Origin: an uncultured Flavobacteriales bacterium
GTDB lineage: Bacteria; Bacteroidota; Bacteroidia; Flavobacteriales_D; Crocinitomicaceae
Length of the DNA: 8,825 nt
NCBI GenBank assembly: GCA_913031405.1
Contig: CAJWCX010000028.1
Coordinates: 1-8,825 of the forward strand
Direction: 5' to 3'
Position 1 is the first letter of the stretch. Every line of letters starts with the position of its first letter. The notes below the pieces were generated by a model that was given only the letters and a program-made list of their open reading frames with translations, was not told where the DNA came from and made no database searches. This document shows, one piece after another, positions 1 to 7,254 of this stretch. A program made the position numbers and the translations under genes.

Positions 1-867
1 TGGGGCTAATGGCTCAAAGTCGGAGTAATTAAATGACTTTAATTGCCAACCATCCCAATCTATTGGAACCTTCAATTTATAAACTTCCTCATCCGTATCA
101 AAAATGTCTGCACCGTTATTTGCGGTATTATCATTGAACGGAGCACTTGATTCCGAAATCAAAATATTGATAAACTGACCCGTATGTAAATCTACAGTGT
201 CAGATAGAATACCTAGGTTGATGTAAAAGTTTTCTGCGTCGACGGGAACCTGAGGTAGGTCAATTTTTAAATCTAGTCTTCCCAGGGACCAGTCCCAGTT
301 TACGCGTCCTCCCATTTTGAAATAGCTGGTCCCCAATAAAGCATTGTCATTGGCAACATTGAATGTCATAAGACCACCATCTGTGTTGTAATAATTTACG
401 GCATCGGCAGGCAGGCCATCTTCGAAATTCTCAAACCACACCCCGTTTTCATAGCTGTTTGTGGCTAAAATAGAAAGCGTATCCCTCAGCGTATCTGCTT
501 CATCTTGAAAACTTAACTGAATTGCGCAATCTTCTTGCATGAAAAAAGGTACTTGGGAAGGATTACCGTTCCAAACAATGGCGTTAGAGTCCAATGCATT
601 AGAAAATCCGATGATTTCTTTTCTGGCATTCGATATTAACCCTTGAATTTCGATTTTCCAAGCAACAGGTTTGTTGAATTGGCAGTAAAAGCCAACTTCC
701 TCATTGTTTAAGAAGTCAGGAGTCTCATTTGTCAATACCAAAGAGTCTGTAATGCTAAATACACCATATAAGTTGTCGATTGGTGGGCCTTCAAATTCTT
801 CTTTAGTACAACCCAAAATTCCACTGATCAGGGTTAAGAGGATTAATCTATTCATAGTCATTTTCAT
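1..867 (-). CDS. Lipoprotein of unknown function, possibly glycan-binding; 3' end beyond the window
   Basis: Reading the minus strand from ATG at 867 gives 289 codons with no stop before the window edge, so the protein is C-terminally incomplete here. The N-terminus (MKMTMNRLILLTLISGILGC) is a short charged segment, a hydrophobic stretch and a lipobox (GILGC) with Cys20 as the predicted lipidation site, followed by TKEE. The rest is acidic and rich in aromatic, Asn and Asp residues, alternating in a way that suggests beta-sandwich folds (for example NWDWSLGRLDLKIDLP and DWDGWQLKSFNYSDF). I recognise no catalytic motif. I chose this start because its ATG overlaps the stop of the upstream barrel gene as ATGA, which suggests translational coupling. 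In-frame ATGs at 861 and 855 are alternatives and would leave the lipobox intact. As last visible gene of a sulfatase operon, next to two outer-membrane barrels, a surface glycan-binding or barrel-accessory role is plausible but inferred. A SusE/F-like protein is another possibility. Confidence 0.8.
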   Translation of the reverse strand, partial: MKMTMNRLILLTLISGILGCTKEEFEGPPIDNLYGVFSITDSLVLTNETPDFLNNEEVGFYCQFNKPVAWKIEIQGLISNARKEIIGFSNALDSNAIVWNGNPSQVPFFMQEDCAIQLSFQDEADTLRDTLSILATNSYENGVWFENFEDGLPADAVNYYNTDGGLMTFNVANDNALLGTSYFKMGGRVNWDWSLGRLDLKIDLPQVPVDAENFYINLGILSDTVDLHTGQFINILISESSAPFNDNTANNGADIFDTDEEVYKLKVPIDWDGWQLKSFNYSDFEPLAP

Positions 868-2624
868 AGTGTTACGGATAAGACAAACAACAATCGTTTG
901 TAGTTGAAATTCAAGTCAGGTTGATCATTAAATGACGTCCCCCAGCTATTGAATTGAATATTGGCATAAACATCATCTCTTAATTTATACATCAATCCTG
1001 CAGAGAGTAGATGGTCTTTTTGCTTGTAATGAGTATTGACAAAATTATTGATGTTTCCATAATTGTCTCGTTGTGTTAAAAATTCATTTCCATTGGCATT
1101 GAATTGTTTATAGGCTAATTGAACAAAAAATTTCGGAAAAACCTCGGCGTTTATCGCAATATTGACTTGTTGACTAAATAGTCCAACTTGGGATACCGAA
1201 TCACCATCTCTATTCGTGCTTTCTGCTTCATAGGATCCTGAAAGACTCAACTCCTTATCCCAGTGAAAGCATTCGTTCATATTGAACTTTATCGCTGTTT
1301 TAAACAAGGCAAAATTTCTTTTGTTAGGGGTACCTTGTCCAATCACTTCGCGGTAAAAACCAGCTTTTAACTTGGAATGCAGGAGTTTTTTTCCGGAATC
1401 AATCCTGGCATTCAAATCTACACCGCTTCGATTCGGGGTAGCATCCCCATAGGGAAGTGCGTTGGAATAGATTGGATTGAATACCATTAGATTACTTGAT
1501 ATTTGTTGGTTATATAGTCTATCGTCACTCACAAGGTCAAAGACTGACGTGGGTCGTTGTATCAAACTATTTGTGTAAGTAGGATAAATCGTGTTGGGCA
1601 ATCCCTTTCCAAAATCAAGTCTTCTGGTTTGAGCTCCAGCACTTCTAAAATTGGGATCTACGTATCGATAATTGAACACTAGTTGAATCGACGAATCTTC
1701 TTTGAGGTAGGTATTTTGAAATTCAAAGAACAAACCTTCACTTGAATTCGAAGTAGAGTCTTCTGCATTGTTTTCCAGTTCTGAATGCAGCCAATATCGT
1801 TGTGAAAATCCAGTTTGAATTTTAGATTTAAAATGATGTTTTTTGTTGTTGAACTGTTGAGCAAGCCCCATCAGATATACTGGATTTCGAACAGAGATAT
1901 TACTTGTTCCACTCGAGGCTACTTCAAAAAGATTGATGTAATGGCTTTCGAAGGAGAGGTTTTTAGTGAGTTTCGACATCATAGTTCCTCCAGAGAGTAA
2001 TTGATCACTAGAATAGCTAGTGGTGCTAATGGCATTGGAGCCTCGAGGACGAGTCACAAAGAAATCAAATTCTAGCGTTCGAATGCCGCGATCAAATTCA
2101 AAGGAAAAATTTGATTGTAGTCCCTGTAATCTCCAACGATTATCAATATAAAAATTTTCATAATGGATAATGTCTCTGTATGGTTTGAACATATCATTTT
2201 CGAAAGAAGAAAGTTCTTCATCATCGTTGTAGAGGGTATAACGAGATTGTTTTAGAAAAAGGTCTCCTAGACCAAATCGAATACTTTTGTTGATTACACC
2301 TTTGACCCGAAGCTGCCGGACATTCACAGAGGTCCCGGAGCCAAAGAACCCCCCAAATGTATTTTGAATCCTCAATTGAGCAAAAATCTCAATATCATCA
2401 ATTGGATTGACATGGGTATTTAAATCTAACAGGTTGTAGCCATTGGATACATTTTTCGCAGAAAGTGTATCCTCTACCTGTTCATTTTCACCAATAGCAT
2501 CTCTTGCATAATAAGATCTTGCAAGTCCATCGAACCAAATTTTATCGTTCGATTGACCGAAGCTATCAATAGTAACCATCGAAACCAGAATAATTAAAAT
2601 AAAAAGGCGTCCGTACTTTCTCAT
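864..2624 (-). CDS. Outer-membrane beta-barrel protein, paralog of the upstream barrel gene
   Basis: A 586-residue protein with a Sec signal peptide (residues 1 to about 23, hydrophobic core LFILIILVSMV, likely cleavage near SFG|QS). The mature chain is made of alternating hydrophobic and polar residues with many aromatics and Asn/Asp turns, and ends in LLFVLSVTL, a typical terminal barrel strand. No TonB box, plug domain or enzymatic motif is evident, so it looks like a porin-like or scaffold barrel rather than a TonB-dependent receptor. Several segments match the upstream barrel by eye: KQSRYTLY (125-132), NRSGVDLNA (398-406), EVFPK...GNEF (494-515) and LLSAGLMYK (near 539-547). ATG lies 2 nt after the stop of the upstream gene (TAA-TC-ATG) with no Shine-Dalgarno, so coupled translation is likely. 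Its own TGA overlaps the next ATG. Family and substrate are not recognised; transport or anchoring of glycan fragments is inferred from the sulfatase context. Confidence 0.85.
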   Translation of the reverse strand: MRKYGRLFILIILVSMVTIDSFGQSNDKIWFDGLARSYYARDAIGENEQVEDTLSAKNVSNGYNLLDLNTHVNPIDDIEIFAQLRIQNTFGGFFGSGTSVNVRQLRVKGVINKSIRFGLGDLFLKQSRYTLYNDDEELSSFENDMFKPYRDIIHYENFYIDNRWRLQGLQSNFSFEFDRGIRTLEFDFFVTRPRGSNAISTTSYSSDQLLSGGTMMSKLTKNLSFESHYINLFEVASSGTSNISVRNPVYLMGLAQQFNNKKHHFKSKIQTGFSQRYWLHSELENNAEDSTSNSSEGLFFEFQNTYLKEDSSIQLVFNYRYVDPNFRSAGAQTRRLDFGKGLPNTIYPTYTNSLIQRPTSVFDLVSDDRLYNQQISSNLMVFNPIYSNALPYGDATPNRSGVDLNARIDSGKKLLHSKLKAGFYREVIGQGTPNKRNFALFKTAIKFNMNECFHWDKELSLSGSYEAESTNRDGDSVSQVGLFSQQVNIAINAEVFPKFFVQLAYKQFNANGNEFLTQRDNYGNINNFVNTHYKQKDHLLSAGLMYKLRDDVYANIQFNSWGTSFNDQPDLNFNYKRLLFVLSVTL

Positions 2625-2626
2625 GA

Positions 2627-4525
2627 TTAAAATGTGATTTTAAGTTCTAGCATAGTTTCCCAGCCTTTTAAATGGTTTTCAATAAAATTAGGGTCGAAAT
2701 AGGTGTATCTGTTATGTCTTAAAAAAAGCATGGTGTTTTGTGCAATCTTATAGTCCAAACCAACCCCAATCAAAGTGTTTTTCTGATTACGGTTTCGAGT
2801 ATAATGGTAAAATCGTTCCCAACCAATATTTTCAAAAAAACGATTTGTTGATGAAGCTTCAGGTGCATCTCCTATGTCTGTGAATTCATTTCCGATTATT
2901 TTCTCTATACCATAGCTGATTACCACGATTGCCTTTGGACTCACTTCGAAGCTTAAATCTATTTCCTGACTCAGTTGCTGAATAAGAGCTTGACCCCCGA
3001 GTCGAGGAAGAATATTGAATTGACGTTGACAGGAATTTAATCGAGTCAGAGAAAAAATGTAAAAGTTTTTGCCGAAAAGAGTGTTGCTGTATTTGGCTTG
3101 AAACTCTATCGTGTTGAAGTATTTTTTAAAAGAAGGTTGTCCTATGGTGTTTGTGTCTAAGATATTTACCTCCTCAAAAACACCTCGATAGGTAGAATTC
3201 AATGAATTGTAGGGTCCCCAGTTTTGTCCAAACAAATAGATTCGGGATAAGGTTTGACTATTGACATTGTGTATGTATGATATTCCTGCATACGAGGTGT
3301 CTATTTCAGCATAGATGCCTATTCCGCCGTTTAGTTTTAGTTTTCCAATACTCGCATCTGCATTGATAGATACACCTTGTCTGTTGTTCACGGGAGCACC
3401 CAGTCCGACCATTGGACTTTGATAGGGTGTTCTTATTGTTGATCCTACACCTGCCACATTTGGAAAAACCTCCAGAACCGAAGTATTTAAGAAATTGCCT
3501 GTCACGTTCACAAATTGGGGTGAAATCCTATAAAGCTGAATATGAAGTGGGATCTTTGTGGTTTTATCTGTTCTAATATTGGCTAAAATAGCTTCACCGT
3601 ACCCCAATTTTTCAATGGGACTTTGATAGCGACCAAGACCTAGCTCTAGTTCAAACTGAATTTTATTCCATTTCTTTTGAAATTCGTAGGTGTGAATAAC
3701 ATAACTTCTTTTTTGAATGTTCAATGAGTCTGTATCTGCCCATGATGATAAAAAGTTGTATCCCATTTTTAGGGACGGACTTAGTTCATTTTTAATCTGA
3801 AAGCAACCTGTAAAATTGTCACTTGTCTCTAAAAAGGAGCGGTTGAAGTTGCTTTTGCCAATCACACCTTTAACTGAGAGGTTGTAGGGCAATTTAAGAC
3901 CTTGGAGAAACAAACCTTGAAAAGCACGGCTTCCATATCGAATCCCTTGATCGATCAGACCATTTTTGTAGTATTTTGCATATCGATTAATGGGAATTTT
4001 GTTTAGTGGTGTTTGAGGTCTTCTATCGTAGATACTTAAACGGTTAAAAGATTGGTTACCCCATACTGTAAGACGGCTTTGTCTATACCAAGATACGCCA
4101 CCTGATTGTATAGTAAATGTTCCTAAATCTGTAATGATACTCGTTTTCAAATTGAGACCAAGATTCAATGTTAATGGGCTTAGATTATCATCTGATGGAC
4201 CTTTATAAAGACTGTTCATCATGAGGTCTGCTCCAAAACTAATGTTGTCTTTTGTTTTTCCATTTAGCTTTAATAAAAACATAGGTTCTCTGTAATAATC
4301 TCCAACAACAATAGCGGTAGTTTTTCCACTGTTGTTTGGAAAGGTTTCAGTCTGATTTCTCACAAAACCAAGAAATCTATAAAAGCCAGTGAAGTCAATT
4401 GAATTTGAAGGGTTTTTATGAGAAACAGCATTGCTAGTAAAAGGGGTGGGGCTGAGGCTTGAGTCTTGTCCATATAACAATCCAAGTTGAAGTAAAAAAA
4501 TGAAGCATAGTGAATACTTAAGCAT
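2627..4525 (-). CDS. Outer-membrane beta-barrel protein (porin-like), first of a paralogous pair
   Basis: A 632-residue protein with a Sec signal peptide (residues 1 to about 19, core LCFIFLLQLGLLYG, followed by QDSS). After a Ser/Pro/Asn-rich linker (about 20-42) come many amphipathic beta-strand-like segments, for example FTIQSGGVSWYRQSRLTVWG (137-156) and LHIQLYRISPQFVNV. The chain ends in WETMLELKITF with C-terminal Phe, the classical barrel terminal signature. There is no TonB box, plug or catalytic motif. Motifs shared with the downstream gene include RQSRLTVWG (148-156), NRQGVSINA (381-389), EVSPK...GNEF (527-548) and LIGVGLDYK near 585-593. ATG at 4525 is preceded by an AAGGA ribosome-binding sequence at 8-nt spacing, unusually good for this cluster, and by a 54-nt gap with an inverted repeat. 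Outer-membrane location is well supported; function is unknown. Uptake of desulfated oligosaccharides or assembly with the terminal lipoprotein is inference from the neighbours. Confidence 0.85.
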   Translation of the reverse strand: MLKYSLCFIFLLQLGLLYGQDSSLSPTPFTSNAVSHKNPSNSIDFTGFYRFLGFVRNQTETFPNNSGKTTAIVVGDYYREPMFLLKLNGKTKDNISFGADLMMNSLYKGPSDDNLSPLTLNLGLNLKTSIITDLGTFTIQSGGVSWYRQSRLTVWGNQSFNRLSIYDRRPQTPLNKIPINRYAKYYKNGLIDQGIRYGSRAFQGLFLQGLKLPYNLSVKGVIGKSNFNRSFLETSDNFTGCFQIKNELSPSLKMGYNFLSSWADTDSLNIQKRSYVIHTYEFQKKWNKIQFELELGLGRYQSPIEKLGYGEAILANIRTDKTTKIPLHIQLYRISPQFVNVTGNFLNTSVLEVFPNVAGVGSTIRTPYQSPMVGLGAPVNNRQGVSINADASIGKLKLNGGIGIYAEIDTSYAGISYIHNVNSQTLSRIYLFGQNWGPYNSLNSTYRGVFEEVNILDTNTIGQPSFKKYFNTIEFQAKYSNTLFGKNFYIFSLTRLNSCQRQFNILPRLGGQALIQQLSQEIDLSFEVSPKAIVVISYGIEKIIGNEFTDIGDAPEASSTNRFFENIGWERFYHYTRNRNQKNTLIGVGLDYKIAQNTMLFLRHNRYTYFDPNFIENHLKGWETMLELKITF

Positions 4526-4533
4526 AAGTGTTT

Positions 4534-4538
4534 TCCTT
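4534..4538 (-). promoter_or_regulatory. Ribosome-binding site of the first barrel gene
   Basis: The minus strand reads AAGGA, then 8 nt, then ATG at 4525. This is the best Shine-Dalgarno match in the window; the other starts rely on overlap or 2-nt coupling, or have only weak AGGA-like sequence. It supports the chosen start and suggests that the barrel pair has a fresh translation-initiation point within the operon. Confidence 0.55.
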
Positions 4539-4573
4539 ACACTAAGATACCAATTTAATCCAATTTTTAGTGT
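4539..4573 (-). repeat. Inverted repeat enclosing two tandem CCAATTT copies
   Basis: On the plus strand, ACACTAA (4539-4545) and TTAGTGT (4567-4573) are perfect 7-nt inverted arms separated by 21 nt. Inside, CCAATTT occurs twice (4550-4556 and 4560-4566), exactly 10 nt apart, about one helical turn. The element lies between the FGE stop and the barrel ribosome-binding site; in the mRNA the downstream arm directly abuts AAGGA. No U-tract follows in the direction of transcription, so an intrinsic terminator is unlikely. It could be an operator or an mRNA hairpin that modulates barrel translation. Chance in AT-rich DNA cannot be excluded. Confidence 0.4.
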
Positions 4574-4579
4574 TAATTT

Positions 4580-5758
4580 TTAGTCGGTCTTTTCTAGGTC
4601 TTTTACGCAGCGAAATCCTGTGTGACTCATTCCTGTATCCTGGGAGTACGGCATTCTAGCAGATACTCTGTAACTTGAGCAATAGCTGTCATTACAAAGA
4701 AAAGATCCGCCTCGAACCACTCTTTTTGGGTCTTGAGGTTCTCGGGGATAATACCAGGTGTCAGGTCCGCTAGGGTTATTGATAATGAGCTCATCTAGGC
4801 AACGCTGATAATAGTTTTCGTCATACCAGTCGGAGCAGATTTCCCATACGTTTCCGGCCATGTCATAAAGTCCATATCCATTGGCTTTGTATGTCATGAC
4901 AGGTGCTAAACCTTCATAACCATCAATGGCTGTATTTTTTACTGGGAATAGACCTGTCCAATAATTGCATTTTTGGGATCCTTCATCAAGAGGTTCATTT
5001 CCCCATGGATAAGTTTTTTTCTTTAAGCCTCCTCGAGCGGCCCATTCCCATTCAGCCTCTGTAGGTAGTCGTTTCCCACACCACTCAGTGTAGGCTATAG
5101 CATCTTCATAACAAATATGAACCACAGGTTCATTTTCTTTTCCTTTAATTGAACTTTCGGGACCGAAGGGATGCTTCCAATTGGCGCCTTGAACCCATCT
5201 CCACCACTGTGAAAAATCAATCAAGTTAAAGACCTCTTTATTCGGGGTAAATACCATGGAGCCCGGTTGAAGCAAATCTGAGGTTGGTTTTGGTGTGTCT
5301 GCAGGGAGTTGTTCTTTTAAAACAGTCCAATTAATAGGGCGTTCCGCCATGGTTTGGTAACCTGTAGCCTCGATAAAGGCAGCATATTGGGCATTGGTTA
5401 CTTCATGAATGTCCATATAAAATGCGCTTACTTGAACTTGATGTTTAGGGAATTCTCGTGCTAGTGCCATTTTAGAAGCTTTGGATCCCATGAGAAAATC
5501 ACCAGCAGGAATCAATACCATATTGGAACTAGAATCGGGTGTTACGGGTATCGAATAAGACTCTCTTGAACGTATAGAGTCGCCTCTGTTTTGTAATGTT
5601 TTGTTGATTGCTTCAGCTCTTGATTGATCACAACAGCTTTTTTCACACTTTGACCCTTTTTTTTGTAAATCAGCTATCTTTTTTGATCCATTATCATCAC
5701 AGGATAATATGGTCACGAAAATAAATATGAGTGGAAACTGAAGCCGTTTATGATTCAT
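4580..5758 (-). CDS. Formylglycine-generating enzyme (sulfatase-modifying factor), predicted lipoprotein
   Basis: Oxidises the active-site cysteine of type I sulfatases to C-alpha-formylglycine, using molecular oxygen and copper in characterised FGEs. The 392-residue protein starts with a lipoprotein signal (lipobox ILSC, Cys20, then DDNG) and a linker with a cysteine cluster C-E-K-S-C-C (Cys38, 42, 43). The FGE domain begins near residue 80 (MVLIPAGDFLMGS). Family landmarks follow in order: EVTNAQYAAFIEATGY, WWRWVQGANWKHPFGP (185-200, very close to human SUMF1), GKRLPTEAEWEW (228-239), NGYGLYDMAGNVWE, RGGSFLCNDSYC (349-360) and the terminal GFRC. Cys355 and Cys360 have the spacing of the human catalytic, copper-binding pair Cys336/Cys341, so this is a true FGE rather than a generic SUMF1-fold protein. 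The residue after the first cysteine is Asn where human FGE has His337. I chose ATG at 5758, 2 nt after the sulfatase stop; an in-frame TTG at 5764 would add two residues and overlap that stop. Its likely clients are the two sulfatases just upstream. Confidence 0.93.
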   Translation of the reverse strand: MNHKRLQFPLIFIFVTILSCDDNGSKKIADLQKKGSKCEKSCCDQSRAEAINKTLQNRGDSIRSRESYSIPVTPDSSSNMVLIPAGDFLMGSKASKMALAREFPKHQVQVSAFYMDIHEVTNAQYAAFIEATGYQTMAERPINWTVLKEQLPADTPKPTSDLLQPGSMVFTPNKEVFNLIDFSQWWRWVQGANWKHPFGPESSIKGKENEPVVHICYEDAIAYTEWCGKRLPTEAEWEWAARGGLKKKTYPWGNEPLDEGSQKCNYWTGLFPVKNTAIDGYEGLAPVMTYKANGYGLYDMAGNVWEICSDWYDENYYQRCLDELIINNPSGPDTWYYPREPQDPKRVVRGGSFLCNDSYCSSYRVSARMPYSQDTGMSHTGFRCVKDLEKTD

Positions 5759-5760
5759 GA

Positions 5761-7221
5761 TCAATAATTTGAATTGATTTCTTGTAAAGGTTTATTTTCC
5801 CATGTGATTCCCTCTTGCCATTTTGGGGCATGCACCTGAACGAGATAGTCATCTAATATTTTTTCGAGTTCTTTCGTTTTTTTCGGATTTTCTATTTCAA
5901 TATCAGTCTGTTCTTTTATGTCGCTTTTAAGATTGAAAAGCTGAACGGATTGGTCGTCTTGAAACTTAATCAGCTTGAAATCTCCTTTTCGAACAGCCGA
6001 ATGTGGGCGTTTGAGTGCAATACCGTTTTTGTATGGTACATGAAAGAAGAGGCCATCAACATCTCTTGTAATGTTTTTCTGGTTTTCATTGAAAAGTATA
6101 TGTGCAAAACTTCCTCCGTCTGTTTCTTTTAGTTTAATGGTGTTGTTTCCCGCAAGTGTCATAATCGTGGGTAAAAGATCAGTTCCTGAAACGGGAGTTG
6201 CAGACTCGGAATTCTTTTTAATTCCTGGTCCAGAAATCAAAAGAGGTACACGAATACCGCCCTCGAGGGCGTCCCATTTACCTCTACTCAAAGGGTAATT
6301 GTAGCTTTTTTCATACTTTTTGGCTCCTGGTATATTGGGAACAGATCCATTATCTGACATATATATGATATAAGTATTGTCCTCTATTCCCAATGCCTTT
6401 ATTTTCTCCAAGATAAGACCGAGGCTCTCATCAAGGTCAAAAGTCATAGCAGCATAACCTGCATCTTTTTGCTGCTCTCCTTTGGGTTTGTCTTTGAGCA
6501 TATTATAGCTACTTTCTTTTGACTCAATGTTGGCATGGACCGCATAGTGTGATATTTGCAGATAAAATGGTTTTTGTTTTTCGGTACATGATGTCATGAA
6601 ATCCATGGACCTGTTCGTCAATGAGAAAATATGTTTTGGGTCTTTCTTTATGGAATGTGTCCATTGGGTTTTGTTATTCACAAAGTTCCCATCTTTATTT
6701 TTGGTAGGGCCATCGCTTACGTCGTAACCAAGTACATGAGGTTCGCTACCCATTCCCCATTTTCCAAAGTGTGCCGTCCTATATTGAGGATTAACCATTT
6801 TTAGTCCTTTAGGAATACTAGTAAATCCATCATGGTCAATATGGTCCGTATTCATCCCGACTCGAATAAGAGAAAGTCTTGCCGGAGTCTTTCCGAATTG
6901 GAGGCTATATCGAGAGGGCGCACATACCGGTGCGCTGGCATAGGCGTCTGAAAAACGCATTCCATTCTTAGCTAGGTACTCAAGGTGAGGTGTTTCAAAG
7001 TAATCACTCTTTGACCCAGATTCATTTTGCATCATTTGGACAGAGGTTCCGTTCCATCCTTGGTCATCTACGAGTATAAAAATAAAGTTCGGAGTAATAT
7101 CTTTCTCAAGGGGTTTGGGAAAACCTTTCGTTTTATTTTCCGAGCACGAAATAATTGCAAATGCAAAAACAATGATTTTTACAGTAGAGCTGAGCTGATT
7201 TCTAAATTTTTTACTTGACAT
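5761..7221 (-). CDS. Formylglycine-dependent sulfatase, lipoprotein (arylsulfatase A-like, probably S1_16)
   Basis: Hydrolyses sulfate esters, here probably on a polysaccharide or oligosaccharide. The 486-residue protein has a lipoprotein signal peptide with lipobox IISC (Cys26, then SENK). The alkaline-phosphatase-like sulfatase domain starts near residue 44 (PNFIFILVDDQGW), where Asp52 and Asp53 are expected calcium ligands. The active-site signature is C100-A-P-S-R104, followed by the LQFGKTPARL type of helix; Cys100 is the residue converted to formylglycine. Other expected catalytic-pocket residues are Lys154 in HFGKWG, His225 in SHYAVH, Asp290-Asn291 in YMSDNGS and Lys315 in RGKWDALEGGIRVP. 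The subfamily is judged from memory of the APVCAPSR...G(K/R)TPARL and SDNG...GGIRVP patterns and is less certain than the family. Length is normal and there is no disruption. It starts 33 nt after the previous sulfatase, with a weak AGGA about 10 nt upstream of ATG, and ends 2 nt before the FGE start codon. Confidence 0.93.
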   Translation of the reverse strand: MSSKKFRNQLSSTVKIIVFAFAIISCSENKTKGFPKPLEKDITPNFIFILVDDQGWNGTSVQMMQNESGSKSDYFETPHLEYLAKNGMRFSDAYASAPVCAPSRYSLQFGKTPARLSLIRVGMNTDHIDHDGFTSIPKGLKMVNPQYRTAHFGKWGMGSEPHVLGYDVSDGPTKNKDGNFVNNKTQWTHSIKKDPKHIFSLTNRSMDFMTSCTEKQKPFYLQISHYAVHANIESKESSYNMLKDKPKGEQQKDAGYAAMTFDLDESLGLILEKIKALGIEDNTYIIYMSDNGSVPNIPGAKKYEKSYNYPLSRGKWDALEGGIRVPLLISGPGIKKNSESATPVSGTDLLPTIMTLAGNNTIKLKETDGGSFAHILFNENQKNITRDVDGLFFHVPYKNGIALKRPHSAVRKGDFKLIKFQDDQSVQLFNLKSDIKEQTDIEIENPKKTKELEKILDDYLVQVHAPKWQEGITWENKPLQEINSNY

Positions 7222-7254
7222 GTATATAAAATCCTAAAATAGCAAGGTTTTTGT

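Noticed and set aside
704..907. Short plus-strand open frame antisense to the terminal lipoprotein and the end of the second barrel
   Set aside because: It lies opposite well-supported coding sequence, crosses a gene junction, and shows no recognisable motif.
4526..4579. Internal promoter with a Bacteroidota TAnnTTTG -7 element in the 54-nt gap
   Set aside because: TATCTTAG is one mismatch from the -7 consensus, but no TTG sits at the expected distance upstream, so it is not convincing.
5759..5764. TTG at 5764 as start of the FGE
   Set aside because: The ATG two codons later gives the same lipoprotein signal and a normal 2-nt coupling distance after the sulfatase stop.
5950..6298. Two overlapping short plus-strand frames opposite the second sulfatase
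   Set aside because: They are antisense shadows of conserved sulfatase coding sequence with no independent features.
7027..7218. Short plus-strand frame opposite the N-terminus of the second sulfatase
   Set aside because: It is explained entirely as the complement of the signal peptide and the first metal-binding segment.
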